Source: Amanita rubescens (taxonomy: Eukaryota > Basidiomycota > Agaricomycetes > Agaricales > Amanitaceae). From it: a DNA stretch of 64,000 nt. The stretch spans positions 248,001 through 312,000 of the forward strand of contig WION01000015.1 in assembly GCA_015039365.1 (NCBI GenBank), written 5' to 3'. Of the stretch, positions 1 to 10,894 are shown one piece after another. Numbering within the stretch: position 1 is the stretch's first letter; every line of letters begins with the position of its first letter. Below the pieces are notes generated by a model, which had not been told where the DNA came from, ran no database searches, and was given only the letters and a program-made list of their open reading frames with translations. Made by a program: the position numbers and the translations under genes.

Positions 1-158
1 ACATGCGACGACGAGTAAAGTCTAAGCGTCTCCAATCAGTAACATACATTGTACTTAAATGGCTAAAAGACTAAAAACCGTTTAACCGGTCGCGTAGCAG
101 ATATGCGACACATGCGGCGACGAGTAGAAGTCCATGTGTCTCCAAGCAAAACATATAT
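1..158. repeat. imperfect direct repeat, two units
   Basis: Two related units of about 45 bp lie at 1-49 and 110-158. Both carry a core like CATGCG(A/G)CGACGAGTA followed by a GTCTCCAA block and an ACATA(C/T)AT tail. About 60 bp of unrelated sequence separates them. No coding frame is evident. Confidence 0.55.
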
Positions 159-277
159 CGCAATAAGTTAAAATTCCTCACAGCAATGCACCTGGTACCT
201 TCAACATAAATAGAGTATAAAGAATCATATAGCCACCAGACGGCGACAAGGATCTAGGTCCAATCTGCACCGGATAA

Positions 278-1205
278 TCACGCAGTCTGGTATTGGTACA
301 TGAAGATCCCTATGGTCGCTTCAGTACCCCTGAACAACTCACAAACGCAAAAACACGCACCCCACGTTGCATTCTGATTCGACCAAACGTCGAGCTGACA
401 AGAGGGGTTCTCCGCAGCACACGATATCTCAAAAGTTAGGTGGGAACCAGAAGCGCAGGCCAGGGGCTCCGATTCGGTTTCTATCCCACGGGTTCCCCGT
501 AAGAGCGCCACTCGCTTGACGCAACGGGGTCTATTGCCCCATGACACACGCTCTAGATCTGTGCGCGCAGTGTCCAGCTGACACACATCAAGCGATATAT
601 TTGGTGTACTTTCGTCGCCCAGGGAGAAAGGGTGGGGCAGGCGTGGCGTTAAGCCCTGGAAGACGTAAGCTGTGAGTGTACACTTTTCCATGCCGAAGTC
701 CAAGACCCTGAATTGGAGCAATGTGCGAACCTTGCAACGTTAATGAATAAGCCCAAGTAAAGTAGTTTTTGAAATCGCTCTTACCGTGCCATTGACTTGC
801 AGGTGACGATCTGGAGGGGCGAGCGTGCCGAAATCGCTCAACCATTGATGGTCGCCTTGCGCAGACACCTTGTCTGGATACGTCTCGTAGACTTGGACCG
901 CGCGTCTCGGCATGTTGATTGTGCGGTTGTAACGGCTCGGTGTCAATTGTCCAGACTCGTAAAGCTCAGTCGAGTCCGACATACGAGCTTCGATATTCGA
1001 GGTCGTCCAGGCCTACTTGAGAGAACAATAAACGAGTTATATAGGTATATGCTGCAATGTCGACTGCGACGAGCACCACCAAGACCGCAACGGCCACAAA
1101 TAATAGATTCGATCTTTTTGGGTGAGAATAGCTTCGGTTTTCAAGTACACTGACTTGGTTAACGTTAGCCGGTAGAAGACGTGGACAAAATTGACGTACT
1201 TTCAT
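278..1205 (-). CDS. membrane-anchored agaricomycete protein of unknown function (one frameshift)
   Basis: Function is unknown. From memory it matches a large agaricomycete family with a short cytosolic N-terminus, one membrane helix (LLFVAVAVLVVLVAVDIAAY), a LEYRSSYVGLDELY block, then QFRVLDFGMEKC and a C-terminal DVWSNQNATWG and QYQT motif; distant resemblance to But2-like domains is possible. The last three coding blocks join by introns at 731-784 (54 nt) and 310-360 (51 nt, in phase), each with GT..AG and a usable branch site. Between YVGLD and ELYESG the frame breaks: one extra base near 968 creates a stop. Removing it restores the family sequence. The 1205 start is uncertain, because a small 5' exon may exist. 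The gene converges on nothing and reads away from the GNAT gene. Confidence 0.6.
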
Positions 1206-1514
1206 CTTGTTCGTTGAAATTCGACTGGTCCAGCAAGCGACTAATTTCTTCTTGGGAGTCCCACATGATGTTGGTTATGAAGAATGCTACCTTGCGCCGT
1301 TCTTAAGAAATAACACAGCATCCTGGGTATGAATCTGTATGAATGAGGCGATGTATGTTCGATGTCAAGGTGCGGCTAAACCATGAATGGAAACCGGTGA
1401 TTACGATGACAACAGCCTCGGCAAGTTCCATCTCCGGTACCTCGATTCACGGAAGCTCAAAGGTGGAAGCACGGAACACATATATTATCTTCTAGCATGC
1501 AATCTACATAATTT

Positions 1515-2511
1515 TCAAGGAGCCAGAGCAAATACATAAAGAGGCCATTCCCCCCATGGAGATGGAATTGTTATATGACCCTTTTGGTCAAACCCATAAC
1601 TCTTGTAAAAGGGGACCTTAAATAAAAATTAACCAGTACGTACGATACGGACGCGTGTATAACTTACGTTGGCATCCGCGGTAGTGCTAAGTGCCATGGT
1701 GGCGCCGCTGGCGGCGGCCTGATACACCTTAACCGACTGTCAAAGTAAAAAAAGGACAATTACCTTTTCTCGGACGAGATCAATGAGCGTCTTGCCGATC
1801 CGTTTACATTGGTAATCGCGCCGAACCATAGCCATATGCAACCACCATGAGTCAATTTTACCCTAGTAATAATTTCACAGTTGAGTCACTCTTTGCTAGA
1901 GGTCAGGGCTGCACGTACTGTAGGTCCCAGCAGCTCATTAACAAAGGTCGGAAACCTAGACCATGTACTGTCATATTTATTGAACATGTCAGCTTCATAG
2001 ATGCGCCGGTAAAAACGTACAGTTTTCTTGTAAAAGTCTTTACCGATTTCTGGTAACTTGGTCATAAAGTCATTCAAACCTAATGCGCGCTGTTCCGGCC
2101 TAACATACAGCTAAGTGATATCGATCAAAAAAAGGTATGCTCGCGACTGACGTGCTAAACATTTCCTGACCTGGGGGCATCCACATTGTGAAGCCGACAA
2201 TTTCCCCCTTGTCATTAGTTGCGGTGTAATATTCACCGGCCGCGAATATCCCAGCTTTCAGCATCGCTCTTGCCAACTCCGGGATCAAGGCGGCTTCACC
2301 GCCCGAAAGGCTCAGTGCAGCCATGTCTCGAGTTTGAGTTGTTATTGAGCAGCACACAAAAAAAGTGACGGTTACCATTAGCCATCAAATCCGCAAAAAG
2401 CGCTACTGATTCTTCGATTTCCTCATCTGCACACGCAGTTTAGATGATCACGACCGACATGAACTCAGACGTACTCGTTGGATTAGGAACATGCTGGTAA
2501 GTGAGAGTCAT
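1515..2511 (-). CDS. GNAT-family N-acetyltransferase (one frameshift)
   Basis: Acetyl-CoA-dependent transferase of the GNAT fold, probably cytosolic; substrate unknown. Eight exons were traced: 2475-2511, 2376-2426, 2152-2326, 2021-2099, 1919-1967, 1764-1862, 1668-1727 and 1515-1616. The spliced product is about 216 residues. Visible landmarks are NDFMTKLPEIGKDFY, then the acetyl-CoA loop region MAMVRRDYQCKRIGKTLI (a Q-x-x-x-x-G variant of motif A), and VPFYKSYGF, the usual beta6/alpha4 end of the fold. All junctions close in frame except exon 5, which holds one extra base near 1955-1962 and so reads into TAG. Introns are 36-56 nt; the 36-nt intron at 1728-1763 is unusually short. The frameshift could be decay or a sequence error. 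Confidence 0.7.
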
Positions 2512-2849
2512 TTCTCGTCGCGGAGGATGTGAGAGCAGCCGCTCAAACTCTTTTTCAACCCACATGCTCGGCACAGCACGCTATTCCGAGTTATCAGTTT
2601 CATAAGTACCAATTTATAAGGCGATCATCTTTCGATTCGGAGCAGGTAGCTTTGGTACTTCCAAACAGGTGGGCGGTGACAGGGCCGAGATCCTATTTAA
2701 ATTTAGCCGAAACATGCAAGTTACCCTGCGTACTGGCAGACCTGTACAGCCTTCGATACTGCAGCCGATGTCATAAGCCCTCCTGAATGCACACCAATTA
2801 TGTACCTATGCACCAAACCGTCAGTACTCAACGATAACGCTCAAACGCA

Positions 2850-3552
2850 ATGGTGCAACGTACCATAGTCGGACTCGTCTTCCTATCAGCAGCCTCTCTC
2901 TACCTCACCTTCACCCTTATCAACGTCGCAAAGGACATCAGAGTAGTCCTCGACGCTCAACGCATAACGCACACCACCAAGCCCATGGACTCATACAGCA
3001 AGTCGACCTTCCACCCAACTCCATTATTTTATCCTTCCTAACTCACGTTATTCAGCTTTTCTGGGACGCGATATCCCTCGATACCTACCCGCAAAACAGA
3101 AGCAAGTCAAGATGGTCGTCGAAGAATCCGTGCACTACCCTATCGTTGGGCCCGAAGCTGAGAAAGAGTGGTTGTGGACGGCACCATTGGGAGACAACCA
3201 TGTTCGTCTTGGCCCTGAAAAACGGATGTTTGCCGTGGCCATGTTCCATCAACTGCATTGCCTAAGAGGAATTAGAGAGTCGTTGGAGGTTGGATGGGAG
3301 CCATTGAGTCGAGCGAGGCAGGGTCATATTCATCATTGCTTCAATTATATTCGGCAGTGGACCTTGTGCGATGGGGACCTTACGCTGGAACCGGGGGACT
3401 TTACTAAGAGGAATTTGACAGTTGAGAGACAGGGAGCGGTCCATACGTGTCGCGACTGGGACCCGGTGTACGAATACACGGCAGATATATGGAGAGACTG
3501 GACAAAGTTTAGAATCGAGCACAACATTCCATATCATCATGATGTGGATTAA
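2850..3552 (+). CDS. UstYa-like (DUF3328) oxidase
   Basis: Two exons, 2850-2997 and 3056-3552, give 214 residues. Residues 5-25 form a membrane anchor (VGLVFLSAASLYLTF). The two diagnostic HxxHC motifs are present: FHQLHC and HIHHC, the second followed by NYIRQWTLC. In characterised ascomycete clusters (ustiloxin, cyclochlorotine) UstYa proteins catalyse oxidative cyclisation or hydroxylation of ribosomal peptides; here that role is inferred. The intron uses a GC donor (GCAAGT) with CTAAC branch and TTCAG acceptor. Only this donor joins DSY to TFLGRDIPRYLP in frame, which is the expected DUF3328 sequence. No other recognised RiPP enzyme lies nearby. Confidence 0.85.
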
Positions 3553-3662
3553 CGTTGTAAATTTAATTTTTAATCCACGCGATATCGTACAAAACATTGG
3601 CTACTCGTGGCGTAAAATAACAATACACCAGGATGATACAAAATGGACATGAGCATGCCAGC

Positions 3663-4769
3663 CTATTTCCGTGCAAATGTAATCTGTAAAGCTGGTGTCA
3701 GCGCAAGACGTTAGCAGAAAGGAGATAAAGGCGGACCTTGATCTTGTTCTCCCCATCCAGCTTGTAATTATGCAAAGCATCCTTCGCCACTGTCGCACTT
3801 CCCTCATCAAAGTATTCCACGAATGCAATATCTCTTTTTGTGGGAATAAGCCGAACTTCGTGTAAATTGGGATATCTGAACCATCCAGTCAACACCTGAG
3901 GGTGAACAACAATAAAACCCAATACGTACTGAGAGAACAACGCCGTAAGCTGCTCTTTCGTAACGCTTTCTGGGAGATTTTGCAAGAACAAAATCTTGTT
4001 TGGCGGGAGATACTCGTCTGGCATCTGGACATTGGGCCGTCTGGGTGCAGGAAGGGCAGAAACACCGTCCACTGATGAAAAAAAAAAAATTAGAAAAAAA
4101 TTGCAAAGTATTAGAAACAGACGCACTCGCAGCTGCCATCCGTTTCGCCTTGAATTTCTGTTTTAGTGGGTTCGTATACCGTGTATTTCCTGGGAGCAGA
4201 ATGTCTCGTCATCTGCGACTGCTAGAAACCCAATAACATACGTTTATGTTCATCCCGTGCTGCCTTGTGCTTATCGAACTGTTCCGGATCCAACTTCTTG
4301 ATGACTGCATCCGACCGCGCCCTTGCGTATGATATTTGCTGGACAAGATGAAAGTCTGAATGTCTCGATCAAACATGCAACGTGTAACGAAACCCACCAT
4401 AGGTTTTGAATACAATGGGAACCTCTGCACGTCTTTCAATGCCTTCTGCGCGCTTTCTTTAGAGGAAAAGGAGACGAAAGCCTGTCCCCGCATTCTCAAG
4501 TTGCTATGCGCGATTACATCGACAACTTCCCCATATGACTTGAACAAGCCTCGAAGCGTTGCTTTCAAAACTGTGTGCCCGTTAAGAGCACATTCGAAAG
4601 CGGAATGCAAGCACAGACCATCAATCTTAATTTTTTCGTTCAAGTTTTGAATGTAAAGGGTTTCGCATGAATATTCAGGCTCTGCGGAATCTTCAGGGTT
4701 TGCAAGAGGTGTTGGTGTCGATAAGACACCCTGCATTGCATCTGGTTGAGGTGCTGGCGCGTCCGCCAT
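3663..4769 (-). CDS. U2 snRNP protein B''/U1A (two-RRM spliceosomal protein)
   Basis: RNA-binding snRNP protein that holds U2 (B'') or U1 (U1A) snRNA stem-loops; fungi often have one gene for this family, so the exact paralogue name is left open. Seven exons (4619-4769, 4398-4570, 4242-4338, 4127-4189, 3930-4071, 3737-3875, 3663-3683) total 786 nt and 261 residues. RRM1 shows RNP2 LYIQNL and RNP1 RGQAFVSF; the ARARSDAVIKKLD segment follows. A basic linker LKQKFKAKRMAAA leads to RRM2 with ILFLQNL and DIAFVEYF, and the chain ends KIKITFARK. The first intron (48 nt) is in phase, so unspliced RNA would add 16 residues inside RRM1. No frame breaks. Starts 162 bp downstream of the proline-rich gene's end. 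Confidence 0.92.
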
Positions 4770-4930
4770 CGTGTGGTCAAAAGAAGCAGATACGTTTGTT
4801 TGTATCTATTTACAGAGTACTACACTTTGATCAACTCGGATTTCAACTCATCATCACTATTTCGCTCCGAATCTGTTTCGGAATCACTTTGGTGGGAGTT
4901 TGCTGTGGATTCGGAAGGACTTTGATACTA

Positions 4931-6267
4931 CTACAATACTTGTAGCTGCATTGGTTCCTTCGTCGCTGTGCGGTCCGATGGCAAACGCGACGATGCCTGT
5001 TGCGACCCGGATGTAGAATTCTCCTCTCCTTTGGTACTCCCTTGCAACCGCGATGTTCGATCGGACGATCCCGAGGTCTGCTCTGGATACGATCGGACGT
5101 TTGTCGACGATTTCGTCCTTCTTCCAGGACGCGGCGGAATCGGTGGTGGTGATCCGGGTACAGAATTCTGCGCCCCTGCAGTTTGTCGCGATGCTTCCCC
5201 AAGGGGCATTGCCGATTTCGCCTTTCTCACAGGGCGCCGACTTGGAATTTCTGGTCTTTTCAATGGAGATGCGAGATTCTCCCCTCCTTTGAGATTCTCT
5301 TGCGACGGCAGTGGTTGCGATTCTTGATTCGACGATCCCGACAATGGTTAACCCATTCTCAGCAATGGAGCCGATTGCAGCCTTTCAGGCTTTAGGGGTC
5401 GCGGCGGCGGTCTAACCTTTACTGCGGCGCGGCTTTCTGACGCAGTCGACATGGACGTTAACGATTTCATCCTTTTATTTTCAGGACGCAGCGGAATCGA
5501 TGGCGGTGAACCGAGTGCAGCCCCTGCAGGTTCTTGCGATGTCCTAAGGGACATTTCCGACTTCGCCTTTCTTGCAGGACGCCGAACCGGTATTTCCGGT
5601 GTTGGCAATCGAGATACAGGTTTCTCTTCTTGTTGCGTTGGTATCCCGTCTGATGGCGGAAGCGGTGGATGTCGCTTTGGTGGTGGTGGCGGCGGCGGTG
5701 GACGTCTCTTTGGTGGGTTGTCTCGCGGCGGTCGTGTTGGATCTCGCGGTGGCGGCGGCGGCGGTTCCTTCTCTGGGCGGGGTGGTAGTGGCGGAGGCAC
5801 CTCATCTCGAAGCGGGGCTGGGCGGGGTGGTAGTCGCGGAGGCACCTCATCTCGAAGCGGATCTGGACGGCGTGGCCGTGGTGGAAATCTCTCCTTTTTC
5901 TGGAATTGAAGATTTGGGTCGGATGGTGTCGGTGGCAAAGGCTTCCATCTATTGGATTCATTTACCGCCGACGAACCTGGTCCCGGGATGGGCACCTGCT
6001 GTACAGGTGACGGCTGCGACTTCGATGCTGATGCAGGCTTCTGCGCGGACTTCTTGCCCGGTAGCAAGGATTTAAGTGAGTCAAGGAACGCTGCACGTCG
6101 CACTAGTGAGAAATCCTTGTGATGCCAAAGGTTAGGCCAGCAATCATCGCAACAAAAGCACAACGCACCGAGATAGATAAATCCCTATCGCGATGGGTTT
6201 GGTGCAACGGAAATGCGAGGGATGATGCGAAAAAGAGCGCGATTAGATGATGTATACGTAAACGCAT
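4931..6267 (-). CDS. secreted proline-rich protein with two internal repeats
   Basis: Unknown function. Exon 1 (6169-6267, or from 6273) encodes a signal peptide (MRLRIHHLIALFFASSLAFP). A 53-nt intron (6116-6168) joins SIS to DFSLVRRAAFLDSLKSLLPG. The remainder is low complexity: PPRLPPRP-type repeats and a run of prolines (roughly residues 120-220 of the mature region). Two related units follow: EIPVRRPARKAKSEMS..GSPPSIPLRP and EIPSRRPVRKAKSAMP..GSPPPIPPRP. Between the units the frame changes near 5340; a short intron (for example 30 nt from GTTAAC) or a frameshift would explain it. The start was chosen because the signal peptide matches that of the neighbour at 7623. It could be a cell-wall or matrix protein; a peptide precursor is a weaker option. 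Confidence 0.6.
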
Positions 6268-6273
6268 GGGCAT

Positions 6274-7305
6274 ATATCGTGAGTGATGAGGACCAGCCTT
6301 CTTGAGATCCATTGTGTCAACGCATGACTTAATAGCATCAATAATCATCTAAGCCCCTGTGGAGATACATCTGAAACATCTTGCAATTGCTCGAAACGGT
6401 TGTCGTCCTGCTGAATTTTCGGATAAAGAGTGGTGGCAAACTCAGCCGAATTCCCCGAGCTGAGCTGTGTTCTCCGATCGGCTCGGCTCTAGTTATGGAG
6501 TCGCTGAGTGGTCAGTGTGCGCAATGGGCGGGTGAACGTTGAACGGTCGTCGGAGGCAGCGAGCAAGTATAAATTACAGCGTTGGCACTTTAGCAATGTT
6601 TGGCTGTTGTAAACCTAGGCTAGGGTTAGCAACAAACAACGGATTGCTCTCGTCCATGTATATTGCGGAGCACCTGGACCCGCCAACCTAATCATTCAAC
6701 CCCACAAATTATGCCATTGTCACCGCATACACCCTCCACTGGCTCAGTAACGTTAACGACTTCAGAGGTTCAGCCATTATCTCCATACAGAGAGCATTAA
6801 TCTTGAAAATTCACGCGCCAATTTTTTTACCTGTGATAGCACTTGATCCCATTTCAAACCCAAATCTTTCAGTCCTCCCATGTGGAGTACCTGGACGTGG
6901 ATCTAGAGGAGTGGATGAACTCGATTATGATTGTAAGTCTTCAGCCCAATAGCGACAATGCTACACTGTACTATTTTTTTTTATTTAAAATTTTCATATG
7001 GTGTGGTCACTGGTGGTCTTCACAAAACGGATGGACACTATCACACTGGCGATATGGAGACGAATAGTTGGCTCTATACCAAACCCAATCGACCAATTCG
7101 CCCACTCACACCAATACCATAGCTAAAGCGGTAAAACCAAATTCAAATTACAAAGACGAATGGGTGTACCGTGCTGTCATAATTATGTGGTTGACAGGAA
7201 TATACAACTAATGCGTCAAGTCAACATCTCCGAATATATATCGCCCCCAGAACTCAGGTCCATTTCTCTCACGAGTGCGCAGAGGTTCCTCAGCCTTGAG
7301 CAGTG
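6274..7305. other. intergenic, one weak small-gene candidate
   Basis: No recognised gene. A possible short plus-strand gene runs about 6711-7138: an ATG at 6711, a good donor GTAAGT near 6932, and a later open stretch (VVTGGLHKTDGHYHTGDMET) ending at TAG near 7124. I cannot assign it to a family. The proximal part (6274-6350) is the promoter of the proline-rich gene and shares GAGGACCAGCCT with the promoter of the gene at 7623. Confidence 0.35.
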
Positions 7306-7623
7306 TCACGACTGCCCTTTTTTTGTGGTGGTTGCTCCTCGCTCCGGGGACTCTTCTTCAGCTTTTCGCTTGCCCTCGCGGCTTGGCCCGGGCTCGTAGT
7401 CTGGTTTAATTTCAACTCCACCCCCCATGTCGAACCTTACTTCTTTTGGTTTCTTACCAGCTTCCTTTCGTAGGATAAGTCACTTATCCTCTTTACGAAA
7501 AACATCACGAACCTTGGGGGTGGACAAAGCGTCACCTTGGACTCCCCGCGGGTCCAATGGCGCTGCATGCAAGGCACATGCAAAAAGCAGAATGATCGGC
7601 AGAGTGTAGTGGTGTAGACGCAT
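7306..7623 (-). CDS. small secreted protein related at its N-terminus to the 6267 gene
   Basis: Predicted signal peptide MRLHHYTLPIILLFACALHA followed by APLDPRG. Downstream coding reads KKPKEVRFDMGGG, EIKPDYEPGPSREGKRKAEE and ends KKGQS. In genomic frame a TGA falls in the middle, so an intron is needed; a 36-nt (from GTAAAG) or 48-nt (from GTGATG) intron ending at GGAAG restores the frame, giving roughly 90 residues. The leader and the upstream GAGGACCAGCCT(G/T) element match the gene at 6267, pointing to a duplication followed by divergence of the mature part. The mature chain is charged and lacks cysteines. Function unknown. Confidence 0.5.
7473..7489. repeat. 7-bp inverted repeat inside the likely intron
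   Basis: GGATAAG and CTTATCC flank three bases. The element lies within the stretch that must be spliced from the small secreted protein gene, and the in-frame TGA is part of it. Confidence 0.6.
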
Positions 7624-8689
7624 GGCGCAGATAGTAGTATGTGTGAGGACCAGCCTGTTGGAGCTTCATTTGCCCATGCGGGTTTTATAATCCGACGAGA
7701 GGTCAGTTGATCGTAACAGATCGTAACCCTACTGTTAGCCGGAAAATAGGAGGTGATGCGGGTCGTGAAGGAAGGCTAAGTATCCTGGGAGCAAATCTGC
7801 AGCCTTCTGCAGCCGAAAAGTGGGGTCGTAGACCATGTTATCGCGAAACCCGAGAAGGCAGTACTTACCAAAGTTACAAAGTAAACGTTCAAACTTCAGA
7901 CATCATTATCTGATTCCTTCAAACACGTTCGAAGAGTGATCAAGATAGGTGAACATTCCACCTCCCTGTGGGGTTCAATCTGCCATTGAAGATGATGGAC
8001 TCCGATCAATTTGCGAGAGGCAGGCAGGTGTTCTTTATGGTGGTCAGCCGTTATTCAGGAGGAAAAACAAAACGGGGGGACGTGGCAACAAACGCCAGAA
8101 AAAATGTGGCCAGATTGACATCCGTTATTGAAAGTTCGGATCGCTAGTAACGCATCCGGCCCGGCTGCGGACGTGGACATTGGATGATCTGGAAACTGGA
8201 AACCAACAATGTCGTTGCTCGAGACGGTTTGTTGATGGCAATGCTCAGTGTTGGTGACACATCTAACTTTGTGCAGTTCCGAATGAGTTTCTAAAAACGT
8301 ACGTGCCCATCTTCTGGAACTCGGGCTGGGTGGCGCAACTTCCGCTTCAGACTCTATTCGCAAGGGTCAACGTCAAAGGAACGGAGATGCTATACTTGGT
8401 ACTTAATGATCACATGGATGGAAGTACTCGGGCGCTTCGGGCTGTTTTACATGTCAGTGTCGGACTTCAAAACTCGGTTAAACTGGAGGCGCCAAGCTAC
8501 TCCAGGGCTCAAGCAACTTGGTTACAAGGTTGGCGGGGTCTGTCAAACTTGCCATATCGTGATATTGCCACCTAATCGTCGGACTCGACCCTCGACCCTC
8601 AATCCTCCCTCTTTCTATGAAGGCGAAGACCCTCTTCCTTCCTTGAAATTACCCCTCTGTTCTTACCAGTGAGCTGGCCAACCTCCACG
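7624..8689. other. no recognisable gene
   Basis: Only short frames without splice-supported continuity on either strand. I see no repeat of note. Confidence 0.5.
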
Positions 8690-10159
8690 ATGAGGATCTG
8701 CCTGAGGTTGCGACTTCTCTTCACGATGGCCCTTATCACGATGCTATTTTCGGTTGCTCTTTCTCATCAGTACTGCGAGAATCCTTCGACGTTGGATGAC
8801 CTAAGAACTCGTTGCGATGCGTACTCCGACGTAACCACGGAAGACAAACAAAGTACGACAGGTTCAGGCTCCACTTGGTCTCTCTAGGAGAGGTGACACC
8901 ATACGACACGTTCGTGGCTTTTCCTAATTAATATCTTTGCTCGTCAATTGCTCTTATCAATTACCACAGACTATTGGCAAGGTCGCATCTTTCGTTCGAC
9001 ACCCATTTTCATCGTCGCGGTCCCGGACTCCATCGCCGACCCTTGAACCGCCGCCCCGACAGCCTCCTGGAATAATTGTGAAGTTAAGAAGAAAAGGTGA
9101 ATTATATGCTGCATACATTCTCATCGGGAATCGCCAGCAGCCTGTGGAGGTCATCGTTGATACGGGCAGAACGGATACAGCCATTGTCAAGGGCCAAACA
9201 GGCACATCTATTGTCCTACCCCTTCCCAATTTTTCTCGCAAACCTTCCAATTACCATGGAGTAATACTCGAGGACAACGTGCGTCTGGGCGGACTTTTAG
9301 TAAAACATCATTTCTGGAACAAGTCGAAATTATCGATCGAGTTGGGGGATAAGTATGAATCAAATGTGGAGGGGTGAGTATCTCCCCGTTCTCTTTAACG
9401 TTTTGTATAACAATCACCGCCTTTCTCAGCGTTCTTGCCATGAGCCCTACCGAAAACTCTGCAAGCCTCCAAGGGCATTCTTTTCCCAGAAATGTCCCTC
9501 TGAATGTTTTCGCCCTCTGGCTTTCATATTCTATTCAACCTGAACTCCACCTCGGTTGGATCGACGAAGCCGTCTACACTGGCGACATAGAATACCATCA
9601 AATTGTCGACCCAGGTGACCTCTGGATGATCGAGGGTGGCCAGATACAGGTTAACGGTAGAATTGTCCTGTCTGGTTTCACGTCTATTATTGACAGCGGT
9701 ACACCTTTCATATATGGCCCTTTGGAGGATGTGGCGAAAATTTATCGATTGCTAGGTGGTGAGGTGATAGGGAATCGGTATTACTTCCCGTGCGACCGTG
9801 TGCGGTCTGTGAGCTTCACATGGGGTACTAATCGACAACCATGGTATATTCCCGATGACATGTAGGTATTTCAAACTAGTGGGAGCAAAAAATTAAACAA
9901 TGATACGCAGTTTCAAATACAGTCGCTTCACGCGCACAAAAGCCGGATCACATCGACCAGTAACAATGTGCGCTGGTGCAATTCAGTACCACAGTGGGCT
10001 AGATAAGGGAAAATGGCGGATTGGCACATTGTACGTCCCTATAGGTCTTTGAGTAAGGCCAACGGTGACTCTGTGTATAGGTTCTTGAGGAGCCTTTATA
10101 CCGTTTTTGATGTACAACATAAGAAAGTCGGGTTTGGGAAGCTCAGAATTGGGCATTGA
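8690..10159 (+). CDS. divergent pepsin-like (A1) protein, possibly inactive
   Basis: Secreted-type leader (LLFTMALITMLFSVALS) at 8690, then coding from about 8990. The N-lobe has VIVDTGRTD in place of the usual DTGSSDLW. The C-lobe has IIDSGTPFI, so both catalytic aspartates are kept. Exons 9430-9862ff and later join cleanly: GVLAMS, then DDIFKYSRFT across 9862-9910, and WRIGTLFLRSLYTVFDV across the intron ending before 10081; the protein ends KVGFGKLRIGH. The flap motif YGDGS and the tryptophan after DTG are missing, and about 60 residues between DTG and LAMS do not resemble the family. The first intron (about 8890-8970) is not resolved. Compare the normal paralogue at 45579. A pseudo-protease or a protein with changed specificity is possible. 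Confidence 0.65.
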
Positions 10160-10894
10160 AAAACGTATTGTAAAAGCAAGACATTACTGTTTTGTTGTAA
10201 ATTTTGTTTTGAGTGTATTATGCTGCATTGGATGTTCAGTCTGCACTTTTAATTGACTACGCCGAAATACAGCTCAGATTACTACTAAACAATAACCTCG
10301 CCAGCCCGAGAGAGAGGAAAAGAAACATAGAATAAACCCAAGCAATAGCAAACGAAACACGGAATGAACCCCAGTGGTGGCAAATAAATATGGAAGGAGG
10401 TAGCAGGGGTATGGGGGGTAATGCAGGTGAGCTAGTAGGATGGGTGGGGTTGTGGAGGACGGCTGTGAGACTGACGACAATCGGCATTGATGTAACGGGG
10501 ATATTGTCCCCAGATTACGTCCCGTCAAACGGATACACGTGAAATGACAGGCAGGAGTCGACCGCGTGAGCAACAGAAGCAGGCGGGGTCTGGAGAACAT
10601 CGGCGGGCGGCTTGATCCCAATGTAATAGTTGCTGTAGGTGTCTGGCCAACAGGGACTATTGTCGTGACACAGGCAGAGCGCTGGGAAGCAGACACGTCC
10701 AGATGTGAAGCATCATTGATGCGAACGAGTTCCTCAACCAGGCGGTTGGAGTAGGATGAACATTCGACGAATGATAACGGTGTAGTACAACATTTAACGT
10801 ATTATATAAGGCGCGCAGTCACGCTGTTAGTAATTATCTAATCGAGTCACGGACGCGCCTCGTTCGTGACACCTCCACAAGTCGACCTTCGAGT
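10160..10894. other. no recognisable gene
   Basis: Contains the 3' flank of the protease-like gene and the promoter of CCT3. Frames on the minus strand at 10257-10696 are hydrophobic and serine/proline-rich but have no family resemblance or start context that I trust. Confidence 0.5.

Noticed and set aside
5451..5909. Glycine-rich 152-codon frame on the plus strand
   Set aside because: It is the antisense shadow of the proline-rich repeats of the minus-strand secreted protein.
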